Part shown: one piece after another, positions 1 through 6,365 of the stretch
Numbering within the stretch: the first letter of the stretch is position 1
Layout: each line of letters opens with the position of its first letter
Source: an uncultured Candidatus Saccharibacteria bacterium
GTDB taxonomy: Bacteria > Patescibacteriota > Saccharimonadia > Saccharimonadales > Saccharimonadaceae
Direction of reading: 5' to 3'
DNA length: 22,498 nucleotides
Assembly: GCA_949070545.1 (NCBI GenBank)
Contig: CARTQV010000006.1
Location: forward strand, 1-22,498
Program-made: the position numbers and the translations under genes
The notes under the pieces: model-generated
The model's input: only the letters and a program-made list of their open reading frames with translations
Database searches by the model: none
What the model was told of the DNA's origin: nothing

Positions 1-1
1 A

Positions 2-1249
2 CTAGCGATAGTTTTCTTTATTTGGGGAGACTGGATTATTTCTAAATTGACTGGTGGACGTTCAGGGATGTGGGACGCACTCAGTTCCCTAATATCGGAG
101 AATGTACCATTCGAAACAGATGCAAATGGACGTACGAACGTTTTGGTGTTCGGAACTGAGGGGTACAATATGAATGGTGATGTTGGGAATACTCAACACG
201 ATGGCGCACAGCTGACTGATTCAATTATGGTGATTAGCTTCGATCAAGAGACGAAAGATGTGGCGCTCCTAAGCTTACCACGTGATTTGAGGGTGTCATC
301 GGCTTGTTATGCGGGAAAAGTAAACGAGATTTTTACTTGTAATAATCCAGACGGAAATAATGAAGACGCTGGAGCAGAAGCAATGATGGAGGAGATTGGT
401 GACGTCCTAGGGATTGACTTTCAGTATTGGGCACACGTGAACTGGGGCTCGCTAGTGAGTATCATTGATACGCTAGGTGGGATCACGATCACATTGGATG
501 AGGATATTAATGATTATTATTTCACAGGCGTACGCGGAAAAGCAGGCGAACCAATCCATGTTGATGGAGAAACAGCGCTAGGATTCGCACGAGCGCGTCA
601 TGGTACGACTGGAGGAGACTTCACACGTGGTAATACACAACAAAAAATTGTTGAAGGCATCGTGCAGAAAATTGTTAACGACGGCATTGGTATTACGGAA
701 GCGTTTAATATTATAAACATTTTAGGTGATAATCTACGTTCCAACTTCTCGACGGATAACATGAAAACTGGGGTAAGTTTCGTGTCAGAGTTTGATATGG
801 CAAACATCCGGAATGTACCACTAGTGGATTACGAAAATAACATATATTATGTTACGACGGATTCTATAGGCGGGATTTCTTATGTGGTACCAGCAGCAGG
901 TATGGATCTCAAGGGTTATGTTGCACAAATGTTTAGTAGCAACCCAGCTGTGCGTGAAGGCTCGACGATTGCAGTGTTTAATGGGACAGAAACGGCGGGT
1001 GTGGCCGGCAACGAGCAGACAAGACTCGAGAATGATCATTATCAAGTCAGCAGCATTGGGGACGCGCCAGCAGGCAGCTGTGGGGAAAAATATTGCGTAT
1101 ATATGTTAGATGATAGCAAAACGGCAACAAAAGCTGCGCTTGAAGAACGATATGGTGTTGGAGTGCGTGGAGCTGGCGAATTACCAACTGGAGTTTGGGC
1201 TGGAGACGCGAGTTTCGTTGTGATCATTGGGCAAGCGGACGGAGAGTAA
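2..1249 (+). CDS. LytR-CpsA-Psr (LCP) family protein, 5' partial
   Basis: The frame is open to the left edge, so the true start lies outside; 415 codons are visible. Residues 1–13 are hydrophobic (AIVFFIW), the end of an N-terminal membrane anchor. The LCP domain begins at NVLVFGTEGYN, followed by DSIMVISFD, SLPRDLRV and ALGFARARHGTTGGDFTRGN, the conserved Arg/Asp-rich blocks that bind the polyprenyl-pyrophosphate substrate in this family. The last ~95 residues (from about GSTIAVFNGTE) match a LytR C-terminal domain. LCP enzymes transfer undecaprenyl-linked glycopolymers to peptidoglycan on the outer face of the membrane. Two cysteines near the C-terminus (CGEKYC) could form a disulfide. The gene runs towards jag and the two share a hairpin. 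Family assignment is firm; the polymer transferred cannot be told from sequence. Confidence 0.93.
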   Translation, partial: LAIVFFIWGDWIISKLTGGRSGMWDALSSLISENVPFETDANGRTNVLVFGTEGYNMNGDVGNTQHDGAQLTDSIMVISFDQETKDVALLSLPRDLRVSSACYAGKVNEIFTCNNPDGNNEDAGAEAMMEEIGDVLGIDFQYWAHVNWGSLVSIIDTLGGITITLDEDINDYYFTGVRGKAGEPIHVDGETALGFARARHGTTGGDFTRGNTQQKIVEGIVQKIVNDGIGITEAFNIINILGDNLRSNFSTDNMKTGVSFVSEFDMANIRNVPLVDYENNIYYVTTDSIGGISYVVPAAGMDLKGYVAQMFSSNPAVREGSTIAVFNGTETAGVAGNEQTRLENDHYQVSSIGDAPAGSCGEKYCVYMLDDSKTATKAALEERYGVGVRGAGELPTGVWAGDASFVVIIGQADGE

Positions 1250-1272
1250 GCGTAGAACCAGAAGTCAATAAG

Positions 1273-1301
1273 TCAGTGTGCTGGTCGTTACGACACGCTG
1301 A
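1273..1301. terminator. Hairpin between convergent LCP and jag genes, likely bidirectional terminator
   Basis: An imperfect inverted repeat, TCAGTGTG ... CACGCTGA (one G·T pair), continues inwards with TCG-TTA-CGA after a four-base bulge. On the plus strand it is followed by TTTATTCT. It sits 23 bases after the LCP stop and 20 bases beyond the jag stop, where a shared terminator is expected. The U-tract is short, so activity is inferred from position and structure. Confidence 0.55.
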
Positions 1302-1321
1302 TTTATTCTCTGTAGAATTCC

Positions 1322-1786
1322 TTATTCTTCAGTAATCTTCTCGATAATGAGTTGACGTTCGCGACCTTCACCTTCAGAGTGAGTTTTGATGTCAGAATAA
1401 TCTTGTGCAACCTTATGGACAATGCGACGATCAGCAGCATTAAGATTCAGGCGACGCGAATTACCAGTCTGACGCACGGTGCGAATCCATTCTTCAGCCT
1501 GTTCGGCGATATGCTCAGCTCGTTGACGTTTGTAATCCGCAACATCGACGTTGACGCGAGTTAGTTCCCCGTTATGATTGATTAAAACCTGAGACACGAT
1601 GTGTTGGAGTGCGCGCAAATTATTCGCTTCCTTACCGATCAAGAGTGAATTCATTGATGTCGAGGGGATCGAAAGTTGGATTACTTCATCATCACGTGTC
1701 GAGTCGACTGCAACATTAATTCCAAAAAACGACAACAAATCTTCGAGGTATTTGGTGGCGAAACGAATTGATTCTTCCTTGTTCAT
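1322..1786 (-). CDS. jag: KhpB/Jag family RNA-binding protein (KH + R3H)
   Basis: 154 aa. Residues ~25–85 form a KH domain and ~105–152 an R3H domain carrying the R-x3-H signature (R120–H124) and the block THSEGEGRERQ typical of Jag/KhpB. The protein binds RNA in the cytoplasm and in other bacteria is linked to cell-wall synthesis and division. The separate Jag-N domain found in Firmicutes is absent, so this is a short version. The KH loop reads GKEA at 51–54, losing the second glycine of the usual GxxG. The start is supported by AAAGGAG placed 8 bases upstream, directly after the yidC stop, so it is co-transcribed with and downstream of yidC, as in most bacteria. Confidence 0.93.
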   Translation of the reverse strand: MNKEESIRFATKYLEDLLSFFGINVAVDSTRDDEVIQLSIPSTSMNSLLIGKEANNLRALQHIVSQVLINHNGELTRVNVDVADYKRQRAEHIAEQAEEWIRTVRQTGNSRRLNLNAADRRIVHKVAQDYSDIKTHSEGEGRERQLIIEKITEE

Positions 1787-1800
1787 AAATATAACTCCTT

Positions 1801-2841
1801 TTACTTCTTACGCCCACGCTTTTTGCTCTTTGCGGTAATATGGGTCACTTTCGCGCCTGACTTTTTCTCTTTCACAATTTGGCCTTCTTCAATTTTATTC
1901 AGTTCATGAATAATCTTCTTGTCGGCTGAAATTTCCATTTCTTCGGTGTTTTTATTCAAAATATATCGTTGTTGTGCACCAGTGACAAGATTACTAATCA
2001 AATAATAGAATACCAGCGCACCTGGTAAGTTGATCATGATGAGAAGCATCATGATTGGCATGATTTTGGACATCTGGGCGGTCATAACAGCATTCATCTC
2101 GTTTTGGTCTGGCTCTTTGCCGTCAGCGGCATCTTTCATGAGCTGGCGGAAAGTGCGAGATTGTTTGGATTTTTTCGATGGGAGCTGTTGGCGTGAAAGC
2201 CAATATTGGGAAAAAGCGGAAGCGACAGCAAAGAGTAAGATAATTAATGCACTGACAGAAGTCAAACCGGGCTTTGTGTTTAAATTTACGATCCCGAAAA
2301 GTTTTGGTTCAAAACCATAAACTGGCTCAGCGGGAGTATTTTCAGCAGGAGATCCGGCATTCTTCCAGTCAGTATAAGCCTGTAAATCGGCCAGATAAGG
2401 CTCTTGCAATTCGATTACACGTGCAACGTTATCGATCTGACGTACAGCAGGATACGCACGTTTATCAAGATTATCACTCAGGGTTGGTTGCGCCATAACA
2501 CGTACAGCGGTATAAAGAGCGATAAAAATCGGCAATTGGATGATGATCGTCAACATCGAACGAAAGGGCTTGATGTTGTTACGCTTATAGAGATCCATCA
2601 TTTGGATGGATTCAAGTTGGCGATTGCCATTGCAATTTTTCTTGATTTCGGCAAGCTCAGGTTGGATTTTACGCATCATACGTGTCTGGTGAAGCTGGCG
2701 ACGAGCGATTGGCCAGAGACAAATCTTTACTAGAACTGTAAAGAGGATAATCGCGAGCCCAAAATCACCTACAAGTCCATAAACTACAAACAAAATATTC
2801 GTGATTGGTCGCACAATCAAAAAATCAATTAACTCAAACAT
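1801..2841 (-). CDS. yidC: Membrane protein insertase YidC/Oxa1
   Basis: 346 aa, the short Oxa1-type form without the large periplasmic domain of proteobacterial YidC. Hydrophobic segments lie at about 18–43, 95–117, 193–212 and 258–288, with the conserved stretches ILFTVLVKICLWPIARRQ and FRSMLTIIIQLPIFIALY. It inserts membrane proteins alone or with SecYEG; in this window likely clients are the many small pilins and VirB6. The C-terminus is strongly basic (KSKKRGRKK at the very end), as in ribosome-binding Oxa1 tails. The groove arginine of the family (E. coli R366) aligns with K39, a conservative replacement. There is no Shine-Dalgarno; a TATAAT lies six bases before the ATG. Confidence 0.96.
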   Translation of the reverse strand: MFELIDFLIVRPITNILFVVYGLVGDFGLAIILFTVLVKICLWPIARRQLHQTRMMRKIQPELAEIKKNCNGNRQLESIQMMDLYKRNNIKPFRSMLTIIIQLPIFIALYTAVRVMAQPTLSDNLDKRAYPAVRQIDNVARVIELQEPYLADLQAYTDWKNAGSPAENTPAEPVYGFEPKLFGIVNLNTKPGLTSVSALIILLFAVASAFSQYWLSRQQLPSKKSKQSRTFRQLMKDAADGKEPDQNEMNAVMTAQMSKIMPIMMLLIMINLPGALVFYYLISNLVTGAQQRYILNKNTEEMEISADKKIIHELNKIEEGQIVKEKKSGAKVTHITAKSKKRGRKK

Positions 2842-2847
2842 ATTTTT

Positions 2848-2853
2848 ATTATA
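2848..2853 (-). promoter_or_regulatory. -10 element (TATAAT) immediately upstream of yidC
   Basis: On the minus strand TATAAT is followed by exactly six bases and the yidC ATG, so transcription would begin at or next to the start codon. No Shine-Dalgarno is present in this interval. This suggests a leaderless yidC–jag mRNA made in addition to read-through from rnpA. No good -35 is visible. Confidence 0.5.
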
Positions 2854-2861
2854 ACATAGAA

Positions 2862-3203
2862 CTATTCGACTAGACTACGTTCTAGTAATTCATGGATGAG
2901 ATAACGTAGCTCACGAAAAGGCATATCTTTGACGGAGCGATTAAAAACTACAAAAAGACAATCTTGGGGTGTTGTGAATTCGGGGAGTTCGAGGCGAATT
3001 GCCTCATAAATACGGCGACGGATACGATTACGCCCAACAGCGGATTTTAGGACCTTTTTTGAGACAACAACACCGAAACGTTGGATGTGATGGCTATTAG
3101 GAGCATAGACTAATGAGAGTACCGAAGTGCGAATCGTTTTCCCTTTCTGATAGGTATGACGAACTCCGCCCCGAGAATGAAAACGATATTTTTGTGACAA
3201 CAT
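2862..3203 (-). CDS. rnpA: Ribonuclease P protein component
   Basis: 113 aa, normal length. The RNR signature (SAVGRNRIRRRI, ~54–65) and the RFGVVVSKK strand that precedes it are clear. With the RNase P RNA it matures the 5' ends of tRNAs in the cytoplasm. It lies between rpmH (upstream) and yidC (20 bp downstream), the standard order. The ATG has no Shine-Dalgarno in front of it; instead a TATAAT ends six bases before it, and a hairpin separates it from rpmH, so it appears to be transcribed on its own as a leaderless message plus read-through from rpmH. Confidence 0.97.
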   Translation of the reverse strand: MLSQKYRFHSRGGVRHTYQKGKTIRTSVLSLVYAPNSHHIQRFGVVVSKKVLKSAVGRNRIRRRIYEAIRLELPEFTTPQDCLFVVFNRSVKDMPFRELRYLIHELLERSLVE

Positions 3204-3209
3204 AATGAT

Positions 3210-3215
3210 ATTATA
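3210..3215 (-). promoter_or_regulatory. -10 element (TATAAT) immediately upstream of rnpA
   Basis: Perfect TATAAT on the minus strand with six bases to the rnpA ATG. A weak -35 candidate (TTTACG) lies 17 bases further upstream, within the hairpin loop. The spacing predicts a transcript starting on or beside the A of the ATG. Confidence 0.5.
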
Positions 3216-3221
3216 GTAAAA

Positions 3222-3250
3222 TATCTTCCCACCGTAAATGCGGGAAGATA
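3222..3250 (-). terminator. Hairpin between rpmH and rnpA (terminator/attenuator)
   Basis: Perfect 9-bp inverted repeat TATCTTCCC / GGGAAGATA with an 11-base loop. On the coding (minus) strand it comes four bases after the rpmH stop and is followed directly by TTTTAC. This is the form of an intrinsic terminator with a short U-tract, so partial termination after rpmH is the likeliest role; it would give far more L34 mRNA than rnpA mRNA. It may also protect the 3' end of the rpmH message. Confidence 0.7.
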
Positions 3251-3254
3251 GGTT

Positions 3255-3392
3255 TTAGGCGGATAATCTCGCGCGACCTTTGATACGGCGACGCTTGAGG
3301 ACTTTTTGTCCAGTGCGAGAATTATTACGCTTCATGAAACCATGCTCAGCTTTGCGCTGGCGTTTGTGTGGTTGGTGCGTTCGTTTTGGCAT
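3255..3392 (-). CDS. rpmH: 50S ribosomal protein bL34
   Basis: Read directly from the minus strand: 45 aa beginning MPKRTHQPHKRQRKAEHGF, with the bL34 core (GFMKRNNSRTGQKVLKRRR) and a basic tail ending RLSA. L34 is a small rRNA-binding protein of the large subunit; its usual length is 44–47 aa. It is the first gene of the leftward rpmH–rnpA–yidC–jag cluster, with a good sigma-70-type promoter about 40 bases upstream of its ATG. A hairpin follows the stop codon. Confidence 0.97.
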   Translation of the reverse strand: MPKRTHQPHKRQRKAEHGFMKRNNSRTGQKVLKRRRIKGRARLSA

Positions 3393-3432
3393 ATAATAAT
3401 TCTTTCTGTGTAATTAAACAAATTCTTGTTTT

Positions 3433-3461
3433 AGTATAGCGTAGTTTTCCACTTTTTGCAA
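3433..3461 (-). promoter_or_regulatory. rpmH promoter (TTGCAA-17-TATACT)
   Basis: On the minus strand TTGCAA (3456–3461) and TATACT (3433–3438) are separated by 17 bases, about 40 bases before the rpmH ATG. A DnaA-box-like TTTTCCACT lies inside the spacer (3445–3453) and a perfect TTTTCCACA just upstream (3466–3474), so DnaA could influence this promoter. Confidence 0.65.
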
Positions 3462-3646
3462 TAAGTTTTCCACATATTCTATAGGTCTTCATTTCTAGTT
3501 GTGGAAAAGTCTACCTCTGTCAGTGGGGATTTGATATTATGCCATAGAAAAATTATTGGCAAAACTGTGGAAAAGTCGGGGATTGTTTGGTATAATTAGG
3601 GTAAGAGAAGGAGGAATATAGGGGTTTATGTTTGATGTGTGGAAAA
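3445..3646. promoter_or_regulatory. DnaA-box cluster upstream of dnaA
   Basis: Four exact TTTTCCACA boxes: 3466–3474 (+), 3500–3508 (−), 3566–3574 (−) and 3638–3646 (−, inside the first codons of dnaA), plus an 8/9 match at 3445–3453 (+). This 9-mer is a known DnaA-box variant (as in cyanobacteria). The cluster covers the rpmH–dnaA interval, and one box falls where the -35 of dnaA should be. It could serve for dnaA autoregulation or as the second half of a bipartite origin. Confidence 0.75.
3591..3596 (+). promoter_or_regulatory. dnaA promoter -10 (TATAAT)
   Basis: Perfect TATAAT 31 bases before the dnaA ATG, with an AAGGAGG Shine-Dalgarno between. The -35 position (about 3568–3573) has no good hexamer and is occupied by the DnaA box at 3566–3574, so bound DnaA would cover it. 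This supports autorepression, inferred from overlap only. Confidence 0.6.
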
Positions 3647-4998
3647 ATGTGCTAGCGGAAGTAGAGCAGACGATTTCGCACGAGCAATTTTCGACATGGT
3701 TCCCTAATACTAATCTAGCGGGCATTGAAGATAATATTGTAACGATCAGTGTTCCAAATGTGTTTAAGCTCAAACAGCTACAGGTGAAATATTCGGACAT
3801 TCTAAAAACGGCTTTTGCTCACAATAATATCGAAGTTAAGGATATCAAATATGTTGTCCAAAGTAGCACAAAACCAAAAGTTAGAGCGCGAGAGGTTCCG
3901 GTAAACTCTAGAGATTTACTAACCATGAACTCAGTGAAACCTGCGGCGAATGTCGGAATGAGAAGAAGTAGTGAATTCCAGACAGGACTAAATATGAAAT
4001 ATAGTCTAGCAAACTTTGTGATTGGCTCGAATAATGATTTAGCGGTGAGTGTAGCACGAAATATTATTGATAAACCGGGTGGGAGTTATAACCCATTCTT
4101 CCTCTATGGCGGTCCAGGGCTTGGGAAAACTCACCTCGTGCAAGCAATTGGGAATGAACTTTTACACAAAAATCCAAAATTGAAAGTTTTTTATACACCA
4201 GTTTCGAGTTTTTATTCGGATTTCATTAACTCCGTAAAGAGTGGTAAGGGTAATGAGTTCCATCAAAAGTTCAAGAAGTTGGATGTTTTGATTATTGACG
4301 ATTTTCAGATGATTATGAATAAGGATGCTTCACAGGTGGAGTTCTTTGACATTTTCAATGAACTTTATGGACTCAATAAACAAATCATTGTAACTTCGGA
4401 TCGATTACCAAATCAGATTAAGTCAGTAGATGAACGTTTAGCATCAAGGCTAACATGGGCAGGGGCGTTTGATTTACAGCTGCCGAAATTTGAGGATAAG
4501 TGTGCAATTCTAAAATCAAAAGCTGAGTTTAACAATGTCGAAGTCGAGGACGAGGCAATCGAATATCTCGCGGAAAATGTGAAGACGAACATTCGCGATC
4601 TCGAGGGAGAATTCAATCATTTGCTCGCGGTGGCAGATTTAAAAAATATGACGCCGCTTGAAGTAATCCGAGAAGGTTATGTCAATACAGCGAAGAATCC
4701 CCAGAATAAAACAATTTCTCCAAAACATGTCGTAGAAAAAGTGGCAAAATTTTATCAGATTACGACGAAAGAATTATCTAGTAAAAGTCGAGTGGCACAT
4801 ATCAAGAATGCCAGACAAGTTGCAATGTATATGCTTTCAAAAGAGCTCGGGATGAGTACTCCAAAAATTGCATTAGAGGTGGGAGTAAAAGATCATACGA
4901 CAGTGATGCATGGAATCAAAAAAATTGATGAGGATTTGAAATTGAATTTTATCTTGCGTGATCAAATTGTGGCAATTCGGGAGAAGATTTATGAATAG
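3628..4998 (+). CDS. dnaA: Chromosomal replication initiator protein DnaA
   Basis: 456 aa. Domain I is at ~1–80 (VWKNVLAEVEQTISHEQF), a short linker follows, and the AAA+ domain begins ~120 with Walker A GGPGLGKT (161–168), Walker B VLIIDD (220–225) and the Arg-finger region VDERLASRL (~268–276). The C-terminal DNA-binding domain has the signature DHTTVMH (~422–428). DnaA binds the 9-mer boxes on both sides of its own gene, forms a filament and melts oriC. Two ribosome-binding options precede the ATG: AAGGAGG at a rather long 13 bases, and AGGGG at 4 bases. dnaA is followed directly by the oriC interval and dnaN. Confidence 0.98.
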   Translation: MFDVWKNVLAEVEQTISHEQFSTWFPNTNLAGIEDNIVTISVPNVFKLKQLQVKYSDILKTAFAHNNIEVKDIKYVVQSSTKPKVRAREVPVNSRDLLTMNSVKPAANVGMRRSSEFQTGLNMKYSLANFVIGSNNDLAVSVARNIIDKPGGSYNPFFLYGGPGLGKTHLVQAIGNELLHKNPKLKVFYTPVSSFYSDFINSVKSGKGNEFHQKFKKLDVLIIDDFQMIMNKDASQVEFFDIFNELYGLNKQIIVTSDRLPNQIKSVDERLASRLTWAGAFDLQLPKFEDKCAILKSKAEFNNVEVEDEAIEYLAENVKTNIRDLEGEFNHLLAVADLKNMTPLEVIREGYVNTAKNPQNKTISPKHVVEKVAKFYQITTKELSSKSRVAHIKNARQVAMYMLSKELGMSTPKIALEVGVKDHTTVMHGIKKIDEDLKLNFILRDQIVAIREKIYE

Positions 4999-5001
4999 GA
5001 T

Positions 5002-5250
5002 TGTGGAAAAGTTGTGGAAAAGTATGCGAGAAAGCTTGTGGGGAAAATGTGGGAAAGTTTTCGAGGAGTTGTGGAAAAAAGAGATTTCCACATTTTTTGG
5101 TGATACTTTACACAATTTTGGGATAATTGGGGAAAGATTTACAGGTAGTTTTACACAGTGGTTTATATCTGTTAGCGGATGGTTTTACACATTTTCCACA
5201 AACCCTACTATTGCAACTACTAAATTATTAAAAATAATATTAATAAAGGA
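5002..5250. other. Probable origin of replication (oriC)
   Basis: Between dnaA and dnaN, almost free of coding, packed with DnaA-box matches. Exact TTTTCCACA: 5002–5010 (−), 5013–5021 (−), 5070–5078 (−), 5192–5200 (+). Near matches: 5048–5056 (−), 5084–5092 (+, ATTTCCACA), 5149–5157 (+) and 5183–5191 (+), both TTTTACACA. The left half carries mainly minus-orientation boxes, the right half plus-orientation ones, and the last two are directly abutting. A DnaA-trio run and an AT-rich element follow on the dnaN side. Position, box density and the unwinding element together make the call strong. Confidence 0.9.
5203..5244 (+). other. DnaA-trio run and AT-rich DNA unwinding element
   Basis: Directly after the box TTTTCCACA (5192–5200) come a short C cluster and CTACTATTGCAACTACTA (5205–5222). 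Read as triplets this is CTA CTA TTG CAA CTA CTA, i.e. 3'-GAT-type DnaA-trios on the other strand. Then follows a stretch of A and T only (5221–5247, except for none until AAAGGAG). This matches the order box – GC spacer – trios – DUE known from the Bacillus subtilis basal unwinding system. Function is inferred by that likeness. Confidence 0.7.
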
Positions 5251-5256
5251 GTGAGG

Positions 5257-6363
5257 ATGGAGATTAAGATTGTTCAAGAAAAATTAGCAAAAGCACTAAA
5301 TAATGTTAGTCGTGTAGCGGCAGGAGTGAGAGCTTCACTTCCGATTTTAAATAATGTTTTGATTAGGGTTGATGACAATAAAGTTAGTCTCACGACGACT
5401 AACTTAGACATGGCAGTGGTAAGTTTTTTGCCGGCGAGTCAATGCAAAAATGGAGTAGTGACGGTGCCAGCGAGATTGATGGCGGAATTTGTGGGAAATT
5501 TACCGAAAGGTGAAGTGGTTGGTATCGTGTCGGAAAATGAGAAGGTTACGATTCGAGCGGGAGAATATAGTTCGACGATTAATGGGGCGCTTGCGGATGA
5601 GTTTCCGGAGTTGCCAGAAATTGACGAAAAGAAGGCAGTGCGATTCCAGATGGGGGTAGAGGAGTTTAAGGAAGGATTGTCGCAGGTGATGATTGCGGCA
5701 AGTAATGACACGACGAGACCGGCGCTCACTGGCGTGTATTTTAATACTTTTGAAGGAACTTTATATCTTGCGGCGACAGATGGATATCGGTTAGCGGAAC
5801 GAAAGTTTATCGAAAAAGTTGAGAGTGAGGTAGCAGCAATCGTGCCGACGGTGAGTTTGCAGGAAGTCCTGAGAAGTTTAAATGATGATGTGGATGAAAT
5901 TGAAATTTTATTTGATGAGACGCAGGTACGATTCCGAATGGGGGAGATTGAGGTAACATCGAAATTGATTGATGGTTCGTTCCCTGATTATCGACAATTA
6001 ATTCCAAAAGAGACGGAGATTAGTTTAGAACTAAAGCGTGATGAGCTTGTGCGGATCACGAAACTGGCAGCGTTGTTTGCGAAGGAGGTTGGTGGGTCGA
6101 TAGTGTGCGAGGCGAGTCAGGAAAAAGGTGGGTTCATGGTGGCGTCGGTTGCAAATGAGTTGGGAGAAAATAATTCAGAAATTAAGATTGATATTAAAAC
6201 TGACGGAAAGGTGACACTGAATTCGCGATTCTTACTAGACGCATTGAATGTTCTCAGTGGAAATGAGGTTGAATTTGGGTTTTCAAATAAGTTGGATCCG
6301 GTGGTTCTCAAAGTGAAAAAGAAGACAGATTATATTCATATCATTATGCCGTTGAAGGGGTAG
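5257..6363 (+). CDS. dnaN: DNA polymerase III beta subunit (sliding clamp)
   Basis: 368 aa, three beta-clamp domains of roughly 120 residues. N-terminus MEIKIVQEKLAKALNNVSRV, internal conserved parts RPALTGVYFN and AATDGYRLAERK, and the C-terminal HIIMPLKG matching the usual clamp ending (IMPMR/L). The clamp encircles DNA and tethers polymerase and repair proteins. ATG at 5257 is chosen over GTG at 5251 because the Shine-Dalgarno AAAGGAG occupies 5245–5251, placing ATG five bases after it and overlapping the GTG. It is followed by recF with two bases between. Confidence 0.98.
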   Translation: MEIKIVQEKLAKALNNVSRVAAGVRASLPILNNVLIRVDDNKVSLTTTNLDMAVVSFLPASQCKNGVVTVPARLMAEFVGNLPKGEVVGIVSENEKVTIRAGEYSSTINGALADEFPELPEIDEKKAVRFQMGVEEFKEGLSQVMIAASNDTTRPALTGVYFNTFEGTLYLAATDGYRLAERKFIEKVESEVAAIVPTVSLQEVLRSLNDDVDEIEILFDETQVRFRMGEIEVTSKLIDGSFPDYRQLIPKETEISLELKRDELVRITKLAALFAKEVGGSIVCEASQEKGGFMVASVANELGENNSEIKIDIKTDGKVTLNSRFLLDALNVLSGNEVEFGFSNKLDPVVLKVKKKTDYIHIIMPLKG

Positions 6364-6365
6364 AG

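Noticed and set aside
4958..5254. 98-aa plus-strand open frame across the end of dnaA and oriC
   Set aside because: It overlaps dnaA in another frame and then reads through the repeated DnaA boxes; its residues reflect the box repeats (LWKS/LWGK/LWKK) rather than a protein family.
5251..5256. GTG start for dnaN two codons upstream
   Set aside because: Its first base is part of the Shine-Dalgarno AAAGGAG, leaving no spacing; ATG at 5257 has five bases of spacing and gives the usual N-terminus.
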